In this document: piece after piece, positions 1 to 4,367 of the stretch
Layout: each line of letters opens with the position of its first letter
Numbering within the stretch: the stretch's first letter is position 1
Notes under the pieces: model-generated
What the model saw: the letters and a program-made list of their open reading frames with translations, nothing else
What the model was told of the DNA's origin: nothing
Databases searched by the model: none
Origin: an uncultured Bacillota bacterium
GTDB lineage: Bacteria; Bacillota; Sulfobacillia; UBA995; UBA9673
Direction: 5' to 3'
Length of the DNA: 5,011 bases
Assembly: GCA_937863905.1 (NCBI GenBank)
Contig: CALMHV010000253.1
Location: 1-5,011 of the forward strand
Translations under genes and position numbers: made by a program

Positions 1-1583
1 GGCAGGAACTCCACCTCAGCCGCCCTGATGCCGCCCACGGCCACCAAGGCCGCCGCGTAGGTGAGCGCGGCGACGGCCACGGTCGAGCACGTGGCGACGG
101 CACAGCCCAGGCCGGCCGCTGTGAGCCAGCCGTGAGCCAGGATGGCGACCAGGGCCATCACCCCCGTGGCCACGGCCGGCCGGACCAACAGGCTCGTCGC
201 GTCCAGCCGGAGCCCGGTCCTCCGGACGACCATGACCAGGTTGACCGCCGCCGCGACGCCGAAGCCCGCCACGATGCCCAGCGCCGCCCCGTTTATCCCC
301 AGAGCCGGGATGGCCGTCAGGTAGTAGGTGACGGCCGTGTTGGCCGCCAGGCCCGCGGCCAGGCCGTAGACCGGCACGCTCACCAGCCCGAGCCCCTGGA
401 GCACGCCGGCCGTCGTCTGCTGCACCGCGATGAGCAGGCAGGCGGCCGAGACGTACAGGAGCGGGACCCCCGCCTCCGGGATGCCGAACAGCATCTGGTT
501 CAAAGGCGCCGCCAGGACCAACAGCCCAATGGTCGCCGGCAAGCTCAGGAGGACGGTCAGGCGCAGCGCCGTGCTGATGCGACTCTGGACCTGAGCGGCG
601 GCCCCGCGCTCGAGCGCGTCGGCGATGGCCGGCACGAGGGCCGCGGCCATGGCCGAGGCGGCGATGGCCGGCAATCCGGCGAGCGGGAAGGCCATCCCGT
701 GGAGTTGCCCATAGAGGTAGGTGGCCTGACGGGGATCGAACCCAGCGGCCTGAAGGCGGCCTGGGATGAGGAAGGTCTGCATGGCGTCCATGAGGGGCAT
801 CACGACGGCGCCCATCGTCACCGGCAAGGCCAGACCCAGGATGCGGCCGGTCGTCGCCGACGGCCGGGGCGGGAGCACGAGACGGGACGGACCCGGGGGG
901 CGGACCCGGTCCAGGCGCCGCCCCCCTCTGGCGCCCGGCTCCCGACCCCTCCGCCGGTCCAGCATCAAGACCAGGAACACTAAAGCCCCCCCGGCGCCCA
1001 CCAGATTCCCGTAGGCCACCCCCCCGACGACGGCCCCCACCTCGCCGCCCTGCAGGGCCCAGACGACCAGGAGCATGGCCGCCACCCGCACGACCTGTTC
1101 CACGACCTGGGAGCTGGAAGTCGGGGCCATGTCCTGGTGCCCCTGGAAGTAGCCCTTGAGGGCCGAGATGAGCGAGACCGGCACGACCGCCGGGGCCACG
1201 GCCCGGAGGGCGGCGGCGGCCCGCTCGTCACCCAGGACCTTGCCGGCCAGGAAGACCGCGCCCCGGTCGAGGATGACCCAGAAGGCGAGCCCGCTCAGGA
1301 GCCCGAGAAGCAGCGCCCGGCCCAGGACGCCCCACGCTTCCCGGGGGCGCTCATGGGCCAGAGCCTCGGCGACCAGACGCGAGGTAGCCACGGTGAGTCC
1401 GGAGACGGAGAAAGTGATGGCCAGCCCGTAGAGGACGTAGGACATCTGGAACAGGCCCATCCCCTCCCCGCCGAGCAGGCGGGTCAGGGGGATGCGGGCC
1501 AGCCCGCCCAGGAGCCGGCTGAAAAGACTGGCCGCCGCCAACAGGGTGGCCCCACGGACGAAGGCGTACGGGCCGCGGTTCAC
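1..1583 (-). CDS. SpoVB/MurJ-like polysaccharide (lipid II) flippase, 3' end cut by window
   Basis: This is a multi-pass membrane protein of the MOP flippase superfamily (polysaccharide biosynthesis protein, SpoVB/MurJ-like). The family moves lipid-linked sugar precursors across the cytoplasmic membrane. I translated 527 residues from the GTG at 1583 with no stop; the frame leaves the window at position 1. SpoVB-type proteins usually have 500-550 residues, so only the tail is missing. The N-terminal signature is clear: F-V-R-G-A-T-L-L near residues 8-15, a Gly/Arg-rich segment around 22-35, then G-x-G-M-G-L-F-Q-M-x-Y near 39-49. A second family motif, L-K-G-Y-F-Q-G-H-Q-D-M-A-P-T, lies at 142-155, followed by E-Q-V-V-R. 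Residues 209-246 form an Arg/Pro-rich polar loop with 11 Arg, where the family has its central cytoplasmic loop. The start overlaps the stop of the CofE-like gene as GTGA, with GGGGAG at 1591-1596 and a 7-nt spacer, so translational coupling is likely. It could be a vegetative lipid II flippase rather than the sporulation-specific one; sequence alone cannot separate these. Confidence 0.9.
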   Translation of the reverse strand, partial: MNRGPYAFVRGATLLAAASLFSRLLGGLARIPLTRLLGGEGMGLFQMSYVLYGLAITFSVSGLTVATSRLVAEALAHERPREAWGVLGRALLLGLLSGLAFWVILDRGAVFLAGKVLGDERAAAALRAVAPAVVPVSLISALKGYFQGHQDMAPTSSSQVVEQVVRVAAMLLVVWALQGGEVGAVVGGVAYGNLVGAGGALVFLVLMLDRRRGREPGARGGRRLDRVRPPGPSRLVLPPRPSATTGRILGLALPVTMGAVVMPLMDAMQTFLIPGRLQAAGFDPRQATYLYGQLHGMAFPLAGLPAIAASAMAAALVPAIADALERGAAAQVQSRISTALRLTVLLSLPATIGLLVLAAPLNQMLFGIPEAGVPLLYVSAACLLIAVQQTTAGVLQGLGLVSVPVYGLAAGLAANTAVTYYLTAIPALGINGAALGIVAGFGVAAAVNLVMVVRRTGLRLDATSLLVRPAVATGVMALVAILAHGWLTAAGLGCAVATCSTVAVAALTYAAALVAVGGIRAAEVEFL

Positions 1584-2284
1584 AGGGTCGCTCCCCGCAC
1601 CACGACGATAGGGGTCTGCTCGTCGGCGTTGCCGGCCGGGTTCGAGCGAAGCGCCTCCGTCAGCGCCCTGGTGTCCACGCGGTCCGTGGCCGCCAGAATG
1701 TGGACGCCCCCGAGGTCGTTCACGTCGACGATGGCGGTCTCGGCGCCCGTGGCCCGGCGGATCCGGTCCACCTCCTCCTGAGACCGGGTGGGGCCAAGCA
1801 CGATGTATTTGTCGAAGGGCGGGAGAGTGCCGGTCACGTCGTCCACCAGCGCGGCCTGGGGACCGGCCAAGCGGTAGAAATCGCCCCTACGGCGCAGGAA
1901 GAGCCTGGAGAAGAACCCGGCCAGGAACGCCAGCGTCACCCGGGCCGTCCCTTCCTCACTCATCACCGCCTGAAGGGCGTACGGCGAGGACAGGCTACCC
2001 GTCCGGTCCACGAAGCGGGCGACCACCCTGGCCCAAAGGCCCGGGACGATGTCGTCGGGGTTGAGATACCGCCTCTGGACGATGGCCACGGCCGACTCGC
2101 TGATAGCCACCACCGTGTCCGGGCCGAGGAAAGGGCCGGCGTAGCGCCTGACCACGTCGGCGAGGTCGTCCCGGGGCGTGAGGACGTGCGTGCGGACGGG
2201 GATGGCCCCTCCTGGCTCTACGCCGCCTCGGACGTCCTCCGGACCATCTCGTCCCAGGGGAAGGCGAGCTCGGATAGGCGCCAC
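1580..2284 (-). CDS. Coenzyme F420-0:L-glutamate ligase-like (CofE-like) protein
   Basis: This 234-residue protein resembles the stand-alone F420_ligase (CofE, COG1478) family common in Bacillota. Archaeal and actinobacterial CofE adds glutamate to coenzyme F420-0 using GTP. Visible family features are I-P-V-R-T near 28-32, the G-P-D-T-V-V-A-I-S-E segment at 54-63, S-P-Y-A-L-Q-A at 100-106, F-Y-R-L-A-G-P at 136-142, L-P-P-F-D-K-Y-I-V-L-G-P at 154-165, D-V-N-D-L-G-G at 187-193 and a C-terminal E-Q-T-P-I. The segment after S-E reads S-A-V-A-I where canonical CofE has a Lys-containing version, so the substrate may differ. The chosen GTG at 2284 has AGGAGG at 2293-2298 with an 8-nt spacer and makes the gene start 67 bp inside its upstream neighbour. 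The first 27 residues have no family resemblance; homology begins at Ile28, directly after the neighbour's stop. The gene sits between a membrane-anchored protein and a flippase, and no other F420 gene is visible, so F420 metabolism is not implied. Confidence 0.82.
   Translation of the reverse strand: MAPIRARLPLGRDGPEDVRGGVEPGGAIPVRTHVLTPRDDLADVVRRYAGPFLGPDTVVAISESAVAIVQRRYLNPDDIVPGLWARVVARFVDRTGSLSSPYALQAVMSEEGTARVTLAFLAGFFSRLFLRRRGDFYRLAGPQAALVDDVTGTLPPFDKYIVLGPTRSQEEVDRIRRATGAETAIVDVNDLGGVHILAATDRVDTRALTEALRSNPAGNADEQTPIVVVRGATL
1591..1596 (-). promoter_or_regulatory. Shine-Dalgarno sequence fixing the flippase start
   Basis: Read on the minus strand this is GGGGAG, 7 nt before the GTG at 1583. 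It lies inside the last codons of the CofE-like gene. With the GTGA start/stop overlap it supports re-initiation by ribosomes finishing the upstream gene. Confidence 0.6.
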
Positions 2285-2772
2285 GTGATGGACCTCCTGC
2301 CGATGGTCTTGCAGTGCACCCGGAGCATGAGCCCTGGCAGGCGCCCAAGAAGCGCATCGAGGTCCTCCTCCGGCGAGCGCTTCCGGAAAGTGATCCTGGC
2401 GCCCAGCCGTAGGGCCACCGACTCACCGCGGTGCAGGAGGAGCGCCTTCCAGTACCACCCCTCGTCCTCGTCTTCGGCCACGCCCGAACCAGAAACATGG
2501 GCGAACGGGACGATCTTGGGCCGGCCCGCGACATGACCCGGGTGGCAGGCCTCGCACAGGAGTTCGATGACCATCCCGTCCTGCCGGCCCCGGTTGGTCA
2601 GAGGCACAAGGCAACTGGCGACAGCGGAATCGCCATCGCGCATCAACGTGAAGTCATGCGCTCGGGCAGACTCCAGGACCGCGTCGCAATCCCCCTGACG
2701 GCGCACGAAGACGACGAAAGCTCCGACGGCCAGAAAGGAGGCCAATCCGATGGCGTAAAGCACCTCGGGCAT
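2218..2772 (-). CDS. Unrecognised membrane-anchored protein with a CXXCH motif
   Basis: I do not recognise a named family with confidence. The 184-residue product starts at ATG 2772, preceded by a purine-rich AGGAAGAGGGG stretch at about 2784-2794. GTG 2781 would add three residues. One hydrophobic segment spans about residues 4-23 and ends in Arg24-Arg25, which by the positive-inside rule would favour a cytoplasmic C-terminal domain. Residues 50-180 alternate hydrophobic and polar stretches and read like a beta-sandwich, with W-Y-W-K-A in the middle and G-R-R-S-I-T-W-R near the end. A C-E-A-C-H motif (Cys73, Cys76, His77) matches the haem c attachment pattern, but the predicted topology argues against haem c; a metal site or chance are alternatives. 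It is the first gene of the leftward cluster and overlaps the CofE-like start by 67 bp, so co-expression with the ligase and flippase is likely. Confidence 0.72.
   Translation of the reverse strand: MPEVLYAIGLASFLAVGAFVVFVRRQGDCDAVLESARAHDFTLMRDGDSAVASCLVPLTNRGRQDGMVIELLCEACHPGHVAGRPKIVPFAHVSGSGVAEDEDEGWYWKALLLHRGESVALRLGARITFRKRSPEEDLDALLGRLPGLMLRVHCKTIGRRSITWRLSELAFPWDEMVRRTSEAA
2293..2298 (-). promoter_or_regulatory. Shine-Dalgarno sequence for the CofE-like gene (GTG 2284)
   Basis: A perfect AGGAGG on the minus strand, 8 nt before the GTG at 2284. It lies within the coding sequence of the upstream membrane-anchored protein. It is the reason for preferring this start. A second Shine-Dalgarno-like run, AGGAGGGG at 2206-2213, follows the upstream stop but precedes only ATC and GTC codons. 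Confidence 0.55.
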
Positions 2773-2796
2773 CCGGCCCACCCCCCCTCTTCCTGC

Positions 2797-2829
2797 CTTA
2801 TATGCCCGCACGGCCTGTCTACTTGCCAA
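2797..2829 (-). promoter_or_regulatory. Weak promoter-like boxes for the leftward cluster
   Basis: On the minus strand TTGGCA at 2824-2829 resembles a -35 box, and CATATAAG at 2797-2804 resembles a -10 box. The spacing is 19 nt to CATATA or 21 nt to TATAAG, which is long for the housekeeping sigma factor. The CATA core also recalls sporulation sigma-E/sigma-K -10 elements, but no matching -35 is obvious. Transcription would begin near 2790, leaving a leader of about 18 nt that contains the purine-rich Shine-Dalgarno tract of the first gene. Confidence 0.25.
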
Positions 2830-2840
2830 GCCTGGGGGCG

Positions 2841-2863
2841 CGGCGGCGGGCGCCCCGCCGCCG
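2841..2863. repeat. GC-rich perfect inverted repeat in the divergent intergenic region
   Basis: CGGCGGCGGG at 2841-2850 is followed by the 3-nt loop CGC and by its exact complement CCCGCCGCCG at 2854-2863. No T-tract follows on either strand, so it is not a typical intrinsic terminator. It lies between the two outward-facing sets of promoter-like boxes, where an operator or cruciform could act on both transcripts. In DNA this GC-rich, chance remains possible. Confidence 0.4.
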
Positions 2864-2871
2864 GCCCGCGC

Positions 2872-2902
2872 TGTAACCGCCGAGGGCGCTGCCGCCTAGT
2901 AT
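2872..2902 (+). promoter_or_regulatory. Weak promoter-like boxes upstream of arginine decarboxylase
   Basis: TGTAAC at 2872-2877 and TAGTAT at 2897-2902, 19 nt apart, are the only AT-leaning hexamer pair in this GC-rich gap. Transcription would start near 2909 and give a leader of about 50 nt. The match to a sigma-A consensus is poor at -35, so this is a tentative call. Confidence 0.2.
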
Positions 2903-2944
2903 GGATACGGCCCCGGGGGGCGCCACGAACGACAGTCAGAAGAC

Positions 2945-2950
2945 AGGGGG
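2945..2950 (+). promoter_or_regulatory. Shine-Dalgarno sequence for the TTG start at 2960
   Basis: AGGGGG lies 9 nt before the TTG at 2960. The start matters because there is no ATG near the family N-terminus, and the other nearby TTG (2952) is in a different frame. Confidence 0.5.
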
Positions 2951-2959
2951 CTTGGGCCG

Positions 2960-3424
2960 TTGTTCCCTTTTCCGGACAAGTACGCGCTGCTGGCGGGTGA
3001 CGCCGAGGGGGAGACCGAACTCACGGCCTTCGACGGTGCGCTCCTGGCCGCCAGGGTCGGCAACTACAACATCGTAAAGATGTCGAGCATCATGCCGCCG
3101 GGGGCCAGGCCGAGCGACCGGCTCCGGGAGGACGTTCCTGCGGGGTCCCTCCTTCCCGTCGCCTACGGGTACATCACCTCCGACCGTCCCGGCCAGGTCA
3201 TCGCGGCCGCGGTTGCCGCCGGCATCACCGGGACGACGTACGGGGTCATCATGGAGCACAAGGGTCTGGCCAGCCGGCGGCAGGTCGAGCGGGAGGTCGA
3301 GGCCATGGTCCGCGAGGCCCTCGCCCGCCGCGGCCTGCCGGTCCTGGAGATCCTCGTCGCCAGCGCTGAGCACAGGGTCGGGAAAGTGGGTTGCGCCTTC
3401 GCGGGTATCGCCATCTGGAAGTAG
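2960..3424 (+). CDS. pdaD: Pyruvoyl-dependent arginine decarboxylase (PvlArgDC)
   Basis: The enzyme converts L-arginine to agmatine and CO2 in the cytoplasm, the first step of the agmatine route to putrescine and spermidine. The 154-residue product is close to the usual 150-165. It begins F-P-F-P-D-K-Y, followed by L-T-A-F-D-G-A-L-L-A-A at 21-31. The self-cleavage motif K-M-S-S-I-M-P-P-G spans residues 40-48. By family knowledge, cleavage between Ser42 and Ser43 releases a beta chain of about 42 residues and leaves an alpha chain with an N-terminal pyruvoyl group from Ser43. Asn37 and Glu99 sit at the spacing of the catalytic Asn47 and Glu109 of the Methanocaldococcus jannaschii enzyme. Further family motifs are V-A-Y-G-Y-I-T-S-D at 67-75 and E-H-R-V-G-K-V-G-C-A-F-A near 136-147. 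TTG 2960 is the start because it has AGGGGG at 9-nt spacing and matches the family N-terminus. The gene is divergent from the flippase cluster. Agmatinase and spermidine synthase, frequent partners, are not seen. No intrinsic terminator follows. Confidence 0.93.
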   Translation: MFPFPDKYALLAGDAEGETELTAFDGALLAARVGNYNIVKMSSIMPPGARPSDRLREDVPAGSLLPVAYGYITSDRPGQVIAAAVAAGITGTTYGVIMEHKGLASRRQVEREVEAMVREALARRGLPVLEILVASAEHRVGKVGCAFAGIAIWK

Positions 3425-3466
3425 GGCGCCGGCGAGAGAGAGCGGAGCCGCGCCAGCCGCCCCAGC

Positions 3467-3496
3467 TTGACTGGACCGCGCCGCCAGGCCTAGACT
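3467..3496 (+). promoter_or_regulatory. Sigma-A-like promoter for the MBL-fold hydrolase
   Basis: TTGACT at 3467-3472 matches 5 of 6 consensus -35 bases. TAGACT at 3491-3496 matches 4 of 6 consensus -10 bases, and the spacer is 18 nt. It is the best promoter match in the window and lies in the gap between the decarboxylase stop and the hydrolase. The predicted transcription start is near 3503, practically at the Shine-Dalgarno sequence GAGGAGG (3502-3508). Confidence 0.5.
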
Positions 3497-3502
3497 TGGC
3501 CG

Positions 3503-3508
3503 AGGAGG
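3503..3508 (+). promoter_or_regulatory. Shine-Dalgarno sequence implying a hydrolase start upstream of 3576
   Basis: AGGAGG at 3503-3508 is perfect, but no ATG, GTG or TTG in the hydrolase frame lies at suitable distance. The codon 10 nt downstream is ATA at 3519, exactly where the family's W-F-T N-terminus begins. A GTG at 3511 is only 2 nt away and in another frame whose translation has no family resemblance. Confidence 0.5.
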
Positions 3509-3560
3509 CGGTGGCGCCATACCCTGGTTCACGATTCGTGAAATTGAAACCGGTGGCGCC
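3509..3560 (+). repeat. Pair of 10-bp direct repeats in the hydrolase 5' region
   Basis: CGGTGGCGCC occurs at 3509-3518 and again at 3551-3560, 42 bp apart and so in the same reading frame. The copies flank the AT-richer stretch that encodes the family-like W-F-T-I-R-E-I-E. Each contains the palindrome GGCGCC. Function unknown; chance is plausible in this GC-rich sequence. Confidence 0.4.
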
Positions 3561-3575
3561 GGCGGGCGCGGCGGC

Positions 3576-4367
3576 GTGTCCGTGCTCTCCGAGGACCTCC
3601 GGGCCCTCAATCCGGCCTACGAGACCGGAACGGTCAACTCCTACCTCATCACCGGTGAGGAACGGGCCATCCTCTTCGACTCGGGCCTGGGTATCGGCGA
3701 CATCGCCGCCGCCGTGAGGCGACTCACACCCCTCCCGGTCACCGTCATCAACAGCCATTCCCACTGGGACCACATCGGCGGCAATCCCCTGTTCGCGGAC
3801 GTCCGCGTCCACCCGGCGGGGGCGCCCTTCCTCCGGGAAGAGGTCGCTCTTCCCGACATCGGCCAGGCCCTGGCCGCCCTCGGGCTCCGGGCGACCCCGG
3901 TTCCCCATCGGGTAGGGCCGTCGTCGCCGACCGCGACGGTCGACGAGGGCGACAGCCTGGACCTCGGCGGACGCCGCCTGCGGGTCCTCCACACGCCGGG
4001 CCACTCGCCCGACGGCGTCTGTCTCCTGGACGAGGCCGGCGGCCTCCTGTTCACGGGCGACGCCGCCTACGAGGGAACCCTCTGGTTGTTCGGCGACGAG
4101 GGCGCCGGCCCGGCCGTCGACCCGCTCCTGGCCCTCGCGTCCATCCGCCGGCTGGCCGCCGGCCCGGTTCGCCTTATCTTCCCCGCCCACGAGCGCACCC
4201 CGCTCGAACCGGGGTTCCTGTCAACGCTCGAGCAGGCCCTCACCCGGGCGCTCGCCCTGGCCGCGGAAGACGCGACGGCCGGGGAGCCCTGGTCGTTCCA
4301 GTCTCCCCGGCCGATTGCCCGCAAGCTCTCCGTCAGCGGTCTGAGCTTCCTTCTTCCCCCCGGCTAG
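3576..4367 (+). CDS. MBL-fold metallo-hydrolase (start probably farther upstream)
   Basis: A metallo-beta-lactamase-superfamily hydrolase, most likely a cytoplasmic zinc enzyme with unknown substrate. From GTG 3576 it has 263 residues. The metal ligands are all present: H-S-H-W-D-H at 61-66 (His61, His63, Asp65, His66), His143 in H-T-P-G-H-S-P-D, Asp162 in F-T-G-D-A, and His205 in F-P-A-H-E. V-N-S-Y-L-I-T-G-E-E-R-A-I-L-F-D at 20-35 is the usual first strand pair. GTG 3576 is the first standard start in the frame but lacks a Shine-Dalgarno sequence. The frame is open back to a TGA at 3468-3470. From ATA 3519 it reads I-P-W-F-T-I-R-E-I-E, which resembles the N-terminus of related MBL proteins, behind AGGAGG at 3503-3508. 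The true product may therefore be about 282 residues. The gene has its own promoter-like sequence and ends in a CTAG shared with the opposing gene. The superfamily includes lactonases, glyoxalase II and RNases; nothing here narrows the substrate. Confidence 0.88.
   Translation: MSVLSEDLRALNPAYETGTVNSYLITGEERAILFDSGLGIGDIAAAVRRLTPLPVTVINSHSHWDHIGGNPLFADVRVHPAGAPFLREEVALPDIGQALAALGLRATPVPHRVGPSSPTATVDEGDSLDLGGRRLRVLHTPGHSPDGVCLLDEAGGLLFTGDAAYEGTLWLFGDEGAGPAVDPLLALASIRRLAAGPVRLIFPAHERTPLEPGFLSTLEQALTRALALAAEDATAGEPWSFQSPRPIARKLSVSGLSFLLPPG

Noticed and set aside
132..983. Long rightward open frame with a 283-residue translation
   Set aside because: It is antisense to the flippase gene. Its translation is dominated by Arg, Gly, His, Gln and Asp without any recognisable domain, as expected for a shadow frame in GC-rich coding DNA.
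1137..1781. Rightward open frame of 214 residues
   Set aside because: It runs antisense across the flippase and CofE-like genes, both of which have clear family motifs. Low-complexity composition, no start signal of note.
2773..2829. TTG at 2829 as a longer start for the membrane-anchored protein
   Set aside because: It has no Shine-Dalgarno sequence, it lies on the putative -35 box, and it would put 19 polar residues before the membrane segment. ATG 2772 (or GTG 2781) is better placed behind the purine-rich tract.
1700..3000. Overlapping rightward open frames of 278 and 189 residues
   Set aside because: Both are antisense to the CofE-like and membrane-anchored protein genes and have no hydrophobic core pattern or family motif.
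3425..3466. Intrinsic terminator after the arginine decarboxylase
   Set aside because: Only very short GC stems are possible and there is no run of T, so no intrinsic terminator can be supported.
3511..3717. GTG 3511 as a start right behind AGGAGG
   Set aside because: The spacing is only 2 nt, the frame is not that of the hydrolase, and the translation is Pro/Ala/Arg-rich with no family resemblance.
3249..4190. Leftward open frame of 313 residues
   Set aside because: It is antisense to both the arginine decarboxylase and the hydrolase genes, which carry intact catalytic motifs. Its translation resembles no family.
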